In this document: piece by piece, positions 50,351-59,629 of the stretch
Position numbering within the stretch: the first letter of the stretch is position 1
Layout of the letters: each line of letters begins with the position of its first letter
Assembly: GCF_038396755.1 (NCBI RefSeq)
Contig: NZ_CP149822.1
Coordinates: 2,356,001-2,420,000, forward strand
Origin: Chitinophaga pollutisoli
GTDB lineage: Bacteria; Bacteroidota; Bacteroidia; Chitinophagales; Chitinophagaceae
Reading direction: 5' to 3'
DNA: 64,000 nt
Position numbers and translations under genes: made by a program
Notes under the pieces: generated by a model
The model's input: the letters and a program-made list of their open reading frames with translations, nothing else
What the model was told of the DNA's origin: nothing
Databases searched by the model: none

Positions 50351-52900
50351 TTACGGCTTCGTTATGCCGACCACATGCCAGGTTTGCAACTGCGATTTCA
50401 CCGCTTCCAGCCCGAGGCTGGTTTCCAGTTCCACCGTTTTGCCCATACCCGGCAGCAGGTCGAAATAGTTATCGGAAAAATGAGATGTATCGTCTTTATC
50501 CAGCAGCAACCACACGTTTTTGGCCAGCTTCGCGGAGCGGACGGTTACCAGTATCTTTCCTCCCGCTTGTTTTACTTCCGTTTGGATCTCCGGAACGGGC
50601 AGCGCCATGTCGCGGGGTGCGGCAAAGTAAAACACATTCTCCGTCCGGGTTTGATTTTCATTTACCAGTTTGGCATACAAAATTACCTTCCGGGGATCGG
50701 CGCCCTGTAATAACGCGTCTTTCTCCATCCGCCAGGCCACTTCCGCCGTGTTGGCTTTGGCCGTCAGCGGCTGTTCGATGTTCCGGAGGGTCTTACCTTC
50801 CATATCCATCAGCGTCAGCTCCAGTTTTACCTTTTCGTCTTTCCACAAATCATTCACCACGTAGGCGCGCACTTGTCCTTCTTCTTCCACCAGGCTCACC
50901 AGCATGGGCGTAAATGCTATCTGCGCGAAGTATTGCAGTGCTTTCCAGCGGCCGAAGTAATCGATACTGCTCCAGGAAGGCCCCGGCCAGGTATCGTTCA
51001 GTTGCCAATACAGCGTGCCCATGCAATAAGGCATGTTGCGCCGGTGCGCTTCCAGGCCGATTTTCATCCCTTCCGCCTGCAATACCTGGCTCATGTACAG
51101 GAATCCGGCAAAATCTTTCGGGCGGTGATAGTAATGATCCATGTACGTTTGAATGGCGGCGTTGCCGCGCGCGAGCGACTTCTGATGGGATTGCATCACG
51201 AACGAGTGCAAATCCCACTGCGTGGAATCCGCGAACTTCCGCACGGTATGCAGATCAGGGAACGACTGAAATCCGAATTCGCTCATGAAGCGCGGCACAT
51301 GCGTATTGAACGCTTCGAACCACTCCATGCCGTGCCAGATGCCCCAGTAATGGTTGTCTCCATGTTTGAAATCCTCCGCGCGCCCCCAGTTGCTGATGGG
51401 CGACGAAGGCAGGTAATACCGCGAAGGGTCGTGGGCCTTTACTTCATCACGCAACAACTCCTCGAACAGTGTTTCATAGCCTTTCAACAGCGAAGCCCAT
51501 TGTTCGTCGGAATAAGCGTAGCCATCTTTCCAGCCCCAGTTTTTAATCGCCACGCCAATTTCGTTATTACCGCACCACAACGCCAGCGAAGGGTGGTTTC
51601 TCAGCCGGCGGATGTTGTAAGCGGTTTCTTCCCGCACCTGCGACAGGAACGCGGGATCCGAGGGATACAGCGTACAGGCGAACATGAAATCCTGCCAGAC
51701 GAGGATGCCTTTTTCATCGGCGAGGTCGTAGAAAATATCGTTCTCATAAATGCCGCCGCCCCAAACGCGGATCATGTTGAAATGGCTGGCCTCCATATCG
51801 CGGAACATTTTCCGGTAACGGTCGCCGGTTACGCGGGGGAGGAAGTTATCGGAAGGAATGTAGTTCGCGCCTTTCATGAAAACGGGTTTCCCGTTGACTT
51901 TCACGAAAAACGAAGTGCCGTCTTTATCGGGCGCGTTCACTACTTCCACCGTGCGCAGCCCGACGCGGCGGGTGGTTTGCTGGATGGTATCTTTTCCATG
52001 GAGGATGGAAACGGTGACGGGGTACAAATAAGCTTCCCCCAGCCCGTTGGGCCACCAGCGCTTCGGCTGGCGGATGGAGAAGGGAATATGGACGGTTTGC
52101 GTGCCCGCCTGCAGGGTGCTTTGCACTTTCTGCGTGGCGAAAGCCTTGCTGCCGCTGTGGATGACGGCCGTATACTTTCCCGCCTGCTGCACATCCACGG
52201 TGAGCGTGGCTTCGAGGGTGGCGCTGGCGTCGGATAATTGCTGCTGTTGGATCCAGGCGTCGCGGAGCTGGAGCTTGTTCCAGGAACGGAGCACGACAGG
52301 GCGCCAGATACCGCTGGTCACATAGCGCGGGCCCCAGTCCCAGCCGTAATGGTACGGTGCTTTCCGGGCGTGGACGCTCAGGGGAATGTCGCTGGCGTCG
52401 TTGCCTGCCGGGTACACGATCCGGTCCTGCATGAATTTAGGCATATCGCGCACAATCGGACTATGAAACAGGATCCGAAGGCGGTTGCCCTGTGGCCGGG
52501 CGATACCCTTCACGATCACCTGTTTGCCCACGAACATGTTTTGGGCTTGCAGGATGAGGGAATCGTTGAGGTATACGTCAGCATAGGTATCCAGCCCGGT
52601 GAAGTCGAGCGCGAGCTGGTCCTGGCCGGCCATTGCGGCAGGGACATCGAACGAGGTCCGGTATTCCCAGTCTTTTTTATCGATCCATTGCAGCCCTTTT
52701 TCATTGGCGCCGGCAAAAGGATCGGGAATGAGTTTATGGGCGAGCAGGTCGGTATGTACGGTGCCGGGAACGGTAGCCGGCCGCCAGATGTTTTCGTCGG
52801 TCCGCCGGAATTCCCAGCCTTTATCCAATTCCTGTTGTTGCTGCGCCCATGCGGGCCAGGCGGCGACCGCCAGCCCGATAACCCCGATTACTCTCCTCAT
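50351..52900 (-). CDS. Beta-mannosidase, glycoside hydrolase family 2
   Basis: An 849-residue secreted exo-enzyme (signal peptide about 1-19, ending AWAQ). It has an N-terminal jelly roll (about 25-200, WRPATVPGTVHTDLLAH, YHYGWDWGPRYVTSGIW), an immunoglobulin-like domain and a TIM barrel. The acid/base glutamate is in ALWCGNNEIG and the nucleophile glutamate in FMSEFGFQSFP. GWDWGPR and the W-rich active-site pattern favour beta-mannosidase over beta-galactosidase. With the fucosidase gene it fits trimming of N-glycan cores or mannan side chains. Confidence 0.94.
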   Translation of the reverse strand: MRRVIGVIGLAVAAWPAWAQQQQELDKGWEFRRTDENIWRPATVPGTVHTDLLAHKLIPDPFAGANEKGLQWIDKKDWEYRTSFDVPAAMAGQDQLALDFTGLDTYADVYLNDSLILQAQNMFVGKQVIVKGIARPQGNRLRILFHSPIVRDMPKFMQDRIVYPAGNDASDIPLSVHARKAPYHYGWDWGPRYVTSGIWRPVVLRSWNKLQLRDAWIQQQQLSDASATLEATLTVDVQQAGKYTAVIHSGSKAFATQKVQSTLQAGTQTVHIPFSIRQPKRWWPNGLGEAYLYPVTVSILHGKDTIQQTTRRVGLRTVEVVNAPDKDGTSFFVKVNGKPVFMKGANYIPSDNFLPRVTGDRYRKMFRDMEASHFNMIRVWGGGIYENDIFYDLADEKGILVWQDFMFACTLYPSDPAFLSQVREETAYNIRRLRNHPSLALWCGNNEIGVAIKNWGWKDGYAYSDEQWASLLKGYETLFEELLRDEVKAHDPSRYYLPSSPISNWGRAEDFKHGDNHYWGIWHGMEWFEAFNTHVPRFMSEFGFQSFPDLHTVRKFADSTQWDLHSFVMQSHQKSLARGNAAIQTYMDHYYHRPKDFAGFLYMSQVLQAEGMKIGLEAHRRNMPYCMGTLYWQLNDTWPGPSWSSIDYFGRWKALQYFAQIAFTPMLVSLVEEEGQVRAYVVNDLWKDEKVKLELTLMDMEGKTLRNIEQPLTAKANTAEVAWRMEKDALLQGADPRKVILYAKLVNENQTRTENVFYFAAPRDMALPVPEIQTEVKQAGGKILVTVRSAKLAKNVWLLLDKDDTSHFSDNYFDLLPGMGKTVELETSLGLEAVKSQLQTWHVVGITKP

Positions 52901-52979
52901 AACTGTCTGAAAAATGGTTAAATACCGGGTAAAAATAACAGATTATGAAGAATCGGAAGGCTTTTCGGATATTTGGGGT

Positions 52980-53147
52980 ATGAAAAGCATCTGGAATCAG
53001 GTATTGCAATACCTTTTTATCCGCAAGCGCGACAAATCCGAGCAGCTCAACACCAACACGAAGCTCATGCACGGCATGAACCGGATTTCCATCCTGATGT
53101 TCCTGATCGCGATCCTGGTGATGTTGTACAGGCTTATTTTCCGCTAA
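52980..53147 (+). CDS. Small membrane protein, DUF6728-like
   Basis: A 55-residue protein: QVLQYLFIRKRDKSEQLNTN, then LMHGMNRISILMFLIAILVM and a basic end. There is one transmembrane helix near the C-terminus. It resembles the short DUF6728 proteins of Bacteroidota; the assignment is from memory of the pattern. I prefer the ATG at 52980 over one 66 nt upstream because the extension has no family-like sequence. Its end overlaps the lpxB 3' end by 14 nt on the opposite strand. Confidence 0.7.
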   Translation: MKSIWNQVLQYLFIRKRDKSEQLNTNTKLMHGMNRISILMFLIAILVMLYRLIFR

Positions 53148-54240
53148 CTACTTTTACGATTTCGGCAGCCGCTTTCTGAGATGCGGTACCGTCGCCCAGG
53201 AGGGTCCAGAGCGTGGCGTAATCGGCTTTCATCTGCTGATGGCGGGCGGTGTCTTTTAAGATAAGGGTGAGTTCTTTCAGGAGGTTTTCTTCCGTCAGAT
53301 CGTGCTGGATCAGTTCTTTCACCACGAGTTTATCCATGATGAGGTTCACCAGCGAAATGTATTTCACTTTGATCAGCCGTTTGGCGAAGAAATACGAGAT
53401 GGGGCTCCCCTTGTAGCACACGACTTCCGGCACGCCGAAGAGCGCCGTTTCGAGGGTGGCCGTACCGCTGGTGACCAGCGCGGCCGTAGCCTGGAGCAGC
53501 AAGGGGTAGGTCAGGTTCTTTACGGTGGAGACGTTGGGATACGCGTCTGTGTACTGGCGGAGGAATGCATCGTCGAGGCTGGGCGCCTGCGCCACGATGA
53601 ACTGGTATTCCGGGAAGTATCTCGCCACGGAAAGCATGACGGGCAGTTTCTTGGTAACTTCCTGCTTGCGGCTGCCGGGCAGCAGCGCGATGATGGGCTT
53701 GTCGGAAAACGGTGGTAGCGGCGGGGCCTGCTGTGCGGCTTTCACGGCTTCGATGAGCGGGTGCCCCACATACGTCACTTCAAAATTCCATTTTTTATAG
53801 AAGTCCTGCTCGAACGGCAGGATTACCAGCATCTTGTCCACCACTTCCCGGATCTTCTTCACGCGGCCTTCTTTCCAGGCCCAAACCTGCGGGCTGATAT
53901 AGTACACCACTTTGATCCCCTGCTGTTTGGCCCATTCGGCGATGCGGAGGTTGAACCCGGGATAATCGATGAGCACGATCACATCGGGCTTCCAGGCGGT
54001 GATGTCTTCTTTACAGATCTCGAGGTTTTTAAGGATGGTGCGAAGGTTCATGATCACTTCCACGAAACCCATAAACGCGAGTTCCTTGTAATGCTTCACC
54101 ACGTTGGCGCCGGCTTGCTGCATGAGATCGCCGCCCCAGCTGCGGATATCGGCCGAAGGGTCTTGCTGTTTGAGCTGTAAGATCAGGTTGCTTCCGTGCA
54201 GGTCGCCGGAGGCTTCTCCCGCAATGATGTAATACTTCAT
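53134..54240 (-). CDS. lpxB: Lipid-A-disaccharide synthase LpxB
   Basis: A 368-residue GT19 glycosyltransferase that joins UDP-diacylglucosamine to lipid X during lipid A synthesis at the inner membrane. Visible are AGEASGDLHGSNLI near the start, the FVEVIMNLRTILKN segment, DVIVLIDYPGFNLRIA, YYISPQVWAWKEGRVKKI, LPGSRKQEV and TSGTATLETALFGVPEVVCY. Length is normal. It is followed upstream by a small membrane protein gene and surE on the same strand, a common Bacteroidota cluster. Confidence 0.97.
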   Translation of the reverse strand: MKYYIIAGEASGDLHGSNLILQLKQQDPSADIRSWGGDLMQQAGANVVKHYKELAFMGFVEVIMNLRTILKNLEICKEDITAWKPDVIVLIDYPGFNLRIAEWAKQQGIKVVYYISPQVWAWKEGRVKKIREVVDKMLVILPFEQDFYKKWNFEVTYVGHPLIEAVKAAQQAPPLPPFSDKPIIALLPGSRKQEVTKKLPVMLSVARYFPEYQFIVAQAPSLDDAFLRQYTDAYPNVSTVKNLTYPLLLQATAALVTSGTATLETALFGVPEVVCYKGSPISYFFAKRLIKVKYISLVNLIMDKLVVKELIQHDLTEENLLKELTLILKDTARHQQMKADYATLWTLLGDGTASQKAAAEIVKVVSGK

Positions 54241-54249
54241 GCCCCGTTC

Positions 54250-54546
54250 CTAGATGATTTTAAGCAGCAAGATAACGATTGCGTATAACAATGTAACGAG
54301 GAAAATCCCGCGGGCCGTGAGGTCGCGGCGTTTGCGGGTGTACAGGTAAAACACGATACCGTTCGCCAGCAGGCAGATGCTGATGATTTTGGGGATGAGG
54401 AACCTGTTGTTCATGAATTGGGTGAGGACGTCGCCCAGGCTCTGTCCTTTCGGGTAGAAAACAGCGAAATAATATAGGAGAAAGGCAATGAACGGGGTCA
54501 CGAGTCCCAGTATAATGCCCAGCGATAGTTTGTCTTGTTTCAACAT
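54250..54546 (-). CDS. Small membrane protein of unknown function between surE and lpxB
   Basis: A 98-residue protein (start MLKQDKLSLG) with three predicted transmembrane helices: about 9-31, 50-67 and 75-97 (LLYAIVILLLKII). A basic loop YTRKRRDLTARG precedes the last one. It sits 9 nt before lpxB and 10 nt after surE, so it is surely cotranscribed. Function unknown; a link to envelope lipid metabolism is only suggested by position. Confidence 0.8.
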   Translation of the reverse strand: MLKQDKLSLGIILGLVTPFIAFLLYYFAVFYPKGQSLGDVLTQFMNNRFLIPKIISICLLANGIVFYLYTRKRRDLTARGIFLVTLLYAIVILLLKII

Positions 54547-54556
54547 GGTCATAGGA

Positions 54557-55330
54557 TTATCGGAAGTTCCACTCGGCTTCCAGTTGTTGTTTCAGGCGGT
54601 AGTTGGTAAGGTCGAACTGCACCGGCACCAGGGAGGTGTATCCGTTTTCGAGCGCCCAGACGTCGGTATCGTCGCCGCTGTCCTGGTTTTTGAACGCGCC
54701 GGTGAGCCAGTAGTATTTTTTGCCGTGGGGGTCTCTCCGCTCATCGAATTCCTCCTGCCACTTGGCGTTGGCCTGGCGGCTGATGCGGATGCCCTTGTAG
54801 TCTTTTGCCGGTACATCAGGGATATTTACGTTGAACAGGGTGTGCGGGGGAAGCGGCGTGTCCAGCATGCGGCGCGTCACTTCATGCGCTACTTCCCGGC
54901 AGGTGGAAAAATCAGCGTCGTAAGCGTAGTTGAGGAACGAAAACCCGACGGAAGGAATCCCTTCGATTGCGGCCTCCATGGCGGCCGACATGGTGCCGGA
55001 GTAAATAATGTTGATCGAGTGGTTGGCGCCGTGGTTGATACCGCTTACACAAACGTCCGGCGCGCGGTGCAGGATCTTGTCGCGGGCCAGCTTCACGCAG
55101 TCGACCGGCGTGCCGGAGCACTGCCAGGCTTCGATCCCTTCGAAGATATCCACGGTATTGAGCCGTAGCGGGAACCCGAGGGTGATGGCGTGGCCTTTGC
55201 CGGACTGGGGACTATCGGGCGCCACAACAACCACTTGCCCGAGGGGGCGCACCGCCTCGATGAGATTGCGGATGCCCGGGGCGGTAATCCCGTCGTCGTT
55301 CGTCACCAGTATCAATTTTTCCTGCTTCAA
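54557..55330 (-). CDS. surE: 5'/3'-nucleotidase SurE
   Basis: A 257-residue metal-dependent nucleoside-monophosphate phosphatase. The N-terminal LILVTNDDGITAPG supplies the metal-binding Asp12-Asp13 pair; VVVAPDSPQSGKGHAIT, the PDVCVSGINHGAN asparagine-containing loop and YSGTMSAAMEA are further SurE signatures. Length and motifs are complete. First gene of the surE-membrane protein-lpxB unit. Confidence 0.97.
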   Translation of the reverse strand: MKQEKLILVTNDDGITAPGIRNLIEAVRPLGQVVVVAPDSPQSGKGHAITLGFPLRLNTVDIFEGIEAWQCSGTPVDCVKLARDKILHRAPDVCVSGINHGANHSINIIYSGTMSAAMEAAIEGIPSVGFSFLNYAYDADFSTCREVAHEVTRRMLDTPLPPHTLFNVNIPDVPAKDYKGIRISRQANAKWQEEFDERRDPHGKKYYWLTGAFKNQDSGDDTDVWALENGYTSLVPVQFDLTNYRLKQQLEAEWNFR

Positions 55331-55405
55331 CTTTTTACTTTTATCAACAAATGTACATGCACCGGTTCACAAATCCTCCGGCTGTTTCCATTTTTAACGG
55401 TGATT

Positions 55406-56185
55406 TTAAAGATCGGAGCGCTTCAACCTGCGATAAGCGAGGAAGCAGAACAGCAGGATATACCCGATGGCGATCATCTGCAATGTCGATTGTTCGAAGG
55501 GCTTTACCCCCTGCGACGCCAGTTCGTTCACCAGTTTCGTTTCGCCGGGGATCATCCTGTCGGTGCATTCCAGCGGGAACAAAGCCCCCATGTGGGCTTT
55601 TACTTTAAAATCTATCAACCGGCTGATGAAAAACTCGAATACATATGCGTACATCACATAAATCGCGATGGCCACCCCGGCGCGCTTCATGAAAACGCCC
55701 AGGAACAATGCCACGGCCAGGTAATCCATCGCTTGCACAAAAATCAGCCAGATCATGCCGATTCCGTCGGTAGGGTCGCCCTGCCCGGAGCGCAGGCCAA
55801 AGAACAACGCGCTGGCTACGATGACCAGCGTCATAAACACCGCCATCGAAATCATCACCCCGAATTTCGCCAGGATGTATTGATCGCGGCTCCAGCCATC
55901 GATGATGTTCTGGCGGATAGTGCGGAAATTATTTTCGTTGGTCAGGAAGATGATGAGGAGAATGCCCATGATGGGATACATCGCGCTCCCGATCCAGGCG
56001 GATGTTTCCCAGGCTTTCGGAAAGCTGAAAGCGCCGAGGAACGCCGCTATCTGCTTGCTGTTTTTCAGGATCAGCTCATACGACCACAGGATCAGGGGCA
56101 CGATTGCGAGAAACAGTCCGGAAAGCAGCCAGAAAGTACGGTAGGCTTTAACTTTCAGCCATTCTATTTTTAAGAGTTCGGTCAT
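55406..56185 (-). CDS. ABC-2 type transporter permease
   Basis: A 259-residue membrane protein with about six transmembrane helices: TFWLLSGLFLAIVPLILWSY near the start, then segments near 60-80, 105-130, 145-170 and 225-245 (MIAIGYILLFCFLAY). Short KIEWLKVKAYR and NIIDGWSRDQYILAKFGV stretches are typical of ABC-2 permeases of this type. It lies 10 nt after its ATPase gene. The exported substrate is unknown. Confidence 0.9.
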   Translation of the reverse strand: MTELLKIEWLKVKAYRTFWLLSGLFLAIVPLILWSYELILKNSKQIAAFLGAFSFPKAWETSAWIGSAMYPIMGILLIIFLTNENNFRTIRQNIIDGWSRDQYILAKFGVMISMAVFMTLVIVASALFFGLRSGQGDPTDGIGMIWLIFVQAMDYLAVALFLGVFMKRAGVAIAIYVMYAYVFEFFISRLIDFKVKAHMGALFPLECTDRMIPGETKLVNELASQGVKPFEQSTLQMIAIGYILLFCFLAYRRLKRSDL

Positions 56186-56195
56186 GACGGTGGGA

Positions 56196-57074
56196 TTAAT
56201 TGGTCAGTTCAATGAAACGCGCTTCCAGGCTCTTGCGGCGCAGCGCCAGGTAGTTCAGGGTAACGCCCTGCTCGAAACAGTGCTTGTTGAGCGCCTCCGC
56301 GCTGAAGCCGTTTTCGAAAACAACCTGGAACCCGCCGTTGTGGCGGCGGAGGGAACGAAGCCCCGGCATGGCGGACAACACATTTTCCAACGTAGCGTTA
56401 TCCACGGCGCTCACTTCCAGCATATCCTCACTCGCGAGCACTTCATCCACATGCCCCGAAGTCAGCAATACGCCTTTCTTCAGGATCGCTACGTGGGTGC
56501 AGACTTTTTCCACTTCATCCAGCAGGTGGCTGGCCATGATAACGGTAGTGCCCTGCCGCCCCAGTTCCCGGATCAGCTCACGGATTTCCGCGATACCGGC
56601 GGGGTCGAGGCCGTTGGTAGGCTCATCCAGCAACAGCACTTCCGGATTGCCCAGCAATGCGCTGGCAATGGCGAGCCGCTGTTTCATCCCCAGCGAATAG
56701 GTACTGAACTTTGAATCCTTCCTTTCCCACAAACCACACAGCTTCAGCACGCGCTCGATATCGTCGTGCCCGCGCTGCTTGATGGCCGCCGCGATCTGCA
56801 GGTTGCGGATGGCGGAATAGTAATGGTAGAAATTCGGGGTTTCCAGCAATGCGCCGATCCTGCGGCGAAGGGAATGGTGTGGCGGCTGGCCGAACCAGGC
56901 ATAAGTGCCCGCGTCCGCCTTCAGCACGTCCATCACGATCCCCAGCAGCGTCGTTTTACCGCTGCCATTGGGGCCCAGTACGCCGAAAACGCTGCCTGCC
57001 GGTACGTCGAAAGCAACTTCTTTCAACGCCTGGACGGGCCCATAGCGCTTGGACAGCTGGTGCAGGGATAGCAT
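56196..57074 (-). CDS. ABC transporter ATP-binding protein
   Basis: A 292-residue ATPase (start MLSLHQLSKRYG; the longer frame upstream is not conserved-looking). Walker A is GPNGSGKTTL, the signature motif YSLGMKQRLAIA, Walker B PEVLLLDEPTNGLDP, and the switch histidine is in IMASHLLDEV. The C-terminal extension (about 215-292) resembles the DUF4162-type tail of ABC-2 exporters. Forms an exporter with the permease encoded next. Confidence 0.95.
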   Translation of the reverse strand: MLSLHQLSKRYGPVQALKEVAFDVPAGSVFGVLGPNGSGKTTLLGIVMDVLKADAGTYAWFGQPPHHSLRRRIGALLETPNFYHYYSAIRNLQIAAAIKQRGHDDIERVLKLCGLWERKDSKFSTYSLGMKQRLAIASALLGNPEVLLLDEPTNGLDPAGIAEIRELIRELGRQGTTVIMASHLLDEVEKVCTHVAILKKGVLLTSGHVDEVLASEDMLEVSAVDNATLENVLSAMPGLRSLRRHNGGFQVVFENGFSAEALNKHCFEQGVTLNYLALRRKSLEARFIELTN

Positions 57075-57121
57075 GTGTGTGTTTTCCAAGTTGACAGATT
57101 TGAATGGCGAAAATAAAAAAT

Positions 57122-59521
57122 CTAGTTGCGAACCGGCTTGCCCGTTTTGAGCACGCTCTGCAACCTTTCCAGGGTTTTCCGCTCGCCGCAAAGGCTCAGG
57201 AACGCTTCCCTTTCCAGGTCCAGCAGGTATTGCTCGCTCACCAGTGCAGGCTCCGAAAGGTCACCGCCGCACATCACGTAAGCCAGCTTGCCGGCGATCT
57301 TTCCATCATGTTCCGATATATAGTTGGCAAATTTCATGGCATTGATGCCGGTGAGCATCGCTCCCAGCGCCCCACGCCCCAGCACGCGGATGTCGGTCCG
57401 CTCGATCGGGCGGGTATAGCCCGCATCCGCCAGCTCCAGGGCTTTCTGTTTGGCGTCGGCGATGATGCGGCTGTGGTTGAGGCTCACCGCGTCCGTCCCA
57501 TGCCGGAGAATTCCCAGGTCGAACGCTTCCGCGGCGGACGTCGCCACCTTGGCCTGCGCGATGGTGAGGAAGCGGTCCTGCAGAATCGGGTTTTCGATCT
57601 GCCCTTCCTTGTATTCATCTGAAGCGCGCAGCGCGAACTCTTTGGTGCCGCCGCCGCCAGGAATCAATCCCACGCCCAGTTCCACCAGGCCGATATAGGT
57701 TTCGGCCCCGGCCTGCACCGCGTCGGCATGGAGGCTCATCTCGCAACCGCCGCCCAGCGTCAGCCCGTGAGGGGCCACCACCACGGGGATCGAGGAATAC
57801 CGCAAGCGCATGGTGCTCCGCTGGAAGAGGCGGATCGCCATATCCAGCTCATCGTATTCCTGTTCCGCGGCGAACATGAAGATCATCCCCACGTTGGCGC
57901 CCGCGGAGAAATTCGCGGCGTCGTTGGCGAGTACCAGCCCGCGGAAATCCTTCTCCGCGCGGTCCACCGATTTATGTACACCTTCCAGCACCTCGCCGCC
58001 GATGGTATTCATCTTCGTTTTCCATTCGAGCGACAGGATGCCGTCGCCGATGTCGTAGAGGTTGCAGGCGCTGTTTTTCCAGACGATGTTGTTGGACAGG
58101 TTTTCCAGGATGATGAATGCATCCGCGCCGGGAACCGCCTTGTAGGATTTGGAAGCCAGGTCGTAATAGAATTTCTTTCCGCCTTCCACTTTATAAAAAC
58201 TTTTCACACCGGCCGCCAGCATGTCTTCCACCCAGGCAGCCACCGTCAGGCCTTTGTCTTTGATCGTTTTGATGCCGTTTTCCACACCCAGCAGGTCCCA
58301 GGTCTCAAAAGCGCCGATCTCCCAGCCGAAACCCGCTTTCATGGCGTCGTCCACTTTGTAGGGATCATCCGCGATCTCGGGGATGCGGTGGGAAATGTAG
58401 GAGAAAAGGTAAGCGTGGAAATTTTTGTAGAATTCACCCGCTTTATCGCCGGCGCCGGCCAGCATTTTGATGCGTTGCTTCAGGTCTTCGACAGGCTTCG
58501 CCGCGTCGATGGACGCGAATTTCGCGCGCTGCTTCGGACCGTATTCCATAGTCTGGAGGTTGAGCGTCAGGATTTCCTTTCCGCCTTCTCCTTTTGTTTT
58601 CTTGTAAAAGCCCTGACCGGTTTTATCGCCGAGCCAGTTGTTTTCCACCACTTTCTGCAGGAACGGCGGGATGTTCATGATGGCGCGGGCTTCATCGTCC
58701 GGCGCGTTTTCGGCTACGCCTTTCGCCACTTTCACGAGCGTATCGATCCCCACCACATCCGCGGTACGGAAGGTGGCGGACTTCGGGCGGCCGATGACGG
58801 GGCCAGTCAGCGCATCCACTTCATCAATCCCCAACCCCATTTCCTGCATGATGTGGAAAATGGCCATGATGGAGAAAACGCCGACACGGTTGGCGATGAA
58901 CGCGGGCGTGTCTTTACACAGCACCGTGGTTTTACCCAGGTACAGATCGCCGTAATGCATGAGGAAATCCGTCACCGCCGGATCGGTATGCGGGGTGGGA
59001 ATGATTTCCAGGAGGCGGAGGTAACGGGGCGGGTTGAAGAAGTGCGTGCCGCAGAAATGTTTTTGAAAATCGGCGCTGCGCCCTTCCGCCATGAGGTGGA
59101 TGGGAATGCCGGAAGTATTGGAAGTGATGAGCGTGCCCGGCGTGCGGTACTTTTCGACCTGTTCAAAAACTTTCTTCTTGATATCGAGGTTTTCCACCAC
59201 CACTTCGATGATCCAGTCGCAACCGGCGATGGATTTCATATCGTCGTCGAAGTTGCCGGTGGTGATGTGTTTGGCGGCTTCTTTCGTATAAAGCGGGGAA
59301 GGATTGGATTTAACGGCGGCCAGCAGCGCGTCGTTCACGATGCGGTTGCGGACAGCCGGGCTTTCCAGCGTCAGGCCTTTGGCTTTCTCCTTTTCGTTCG
59401 GTTCTTTCGGCACAATATCGAGCAGTAACACCTTCACGCCTACACCGGCGAAGTGGCACGCGATCCTTGAGCCCATTACACCAGAGCCCAGCACAGCAAC
59501 TTTATTGATCCTTCTTTGCAT
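57122..59521 (-). CDS. Bifunctional 3-hydroxyacyl-CoA dehydrogenase / enoyl-CoA hydratase
   Basis: A 799-residue fatty-acid beta-oxidation enzyme. I start at the ATG of MQRRINKVAV, just before the NAD-binding Rossmann motif GSGVMGS. Order: NAD-binding domain (about 5-200), HCDH C-terminal domains (about 205-430, FFNPPRYLRLLEIIPT, FIANRVGVFSIMAI), then a crotonase domain (about 455-700) with AAEQEYDEL and GLTLGGGCEMSLHADAV. The dehydrogenase comes first and the hydratase last, the reverse of E. coli FadB/FadJ. In many Bacteroidota a thiolase gene follows, but none does here. Confidence 0.95.
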   Translation of the reverse strand: MQRRINKVAVLGSGVMGSRIACHFAGVGVKVLLLDIVPKEPNEKEKAKGLTLESPAVRNRIVNDALLAAVKSNPSPLYTKEAAKHITTGNFDDDMKSIAGCDWIIEVVVENLDIKKKVFEQVEKYRTPGTLITSNTSGIPIHLMAEGRSADFQKHFCGTHFFNPPRYLRLLEIIPTPHTDPAVTDFLMHYGDLYLGKTTVLCKDTPAFIANRVGVFSIMAIFHIMQEMGLGIDEVDALTGPVIGRPKSATFRTADVVGIDTLVKVAKGVAENAPDDEARAIMNIPPFLQKVVENNWLGDKTGQGFYKKTKGEGGKEILTLNLQTMEYGPKQRAKFASIDAAKPVEDLKQRIKMLAGAGDKAGEFYKNFHAYLFSYISHRIPEIADDPYKVDDAMKAGFGWEIGAFETWDLLGVENGIKTIKDKGLTVAAWVEDMLAAGVKSFYKVEGGKKFYYDLASKSYKAVPGADAFIILENLSNNIVWKNSACNLYDIGDGILSLEWKTKMNTIGGEVLEGVHKSVDRAEKDFRGLVLANDAANFSAGANVGMIFMFAAEQEYDELDMAIRLFQRSTMRLRYSSIPVVVAPHGLTLGGGCEMSLHADAVQAGAETYIGLVELGVGLIPGGGGTKEFALRASDEYKEGQIENPILQDRFLTIAQAKVATSAAEAFDLGILRHGTDAVSLNHSRIIADAKQKALELADAGYTRPIERTDIRVLGRGALGAMLTGINAMKFANYISEHDGKIAGKLAYVMCGGDLSEPALVSEQYLLDLEREAFLSLCGERKTLERLQSVLKTGKPVRN

Positions 59522-59583
59522 AATTTCCAGCTTTAGAGCAATGAATTTAACATTTTTTACGGTTGGAAACTTGCGTATAACGA

Positions 59584-59611
59584 AAAAGGCCGGTGAATTC
59601 ACCGGCCTTTT
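59584..59611 (-). terminator. Perfect 28-nt palindrome, metG terminator
   Basis: AAAAGGCCGGTGAATTCACC followed by GGCCTTTT is a perfect palindrome centred on an EcoRI-type GAATTC, with T4 at its end on either strand. It is 18 nt past the metG stop codon and 62 nt upstream of the next gene on the same strand. Confidence 0.85.
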
Positions 59612-59629
59612 AGCATTATTTTTCCATGA

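Noticed and set aside
48786..50468. 560-codon frame antisense to the GH29 gene
   Set aside because: Crosses two genes and a terminator; composition typical of antisense shadows.
57728..59428. 566-codon frame antisense to the HCDH/hydratase gene
   Set aside because: Shadow of codon bias; no recognisable domain, start signal or neighbour context.
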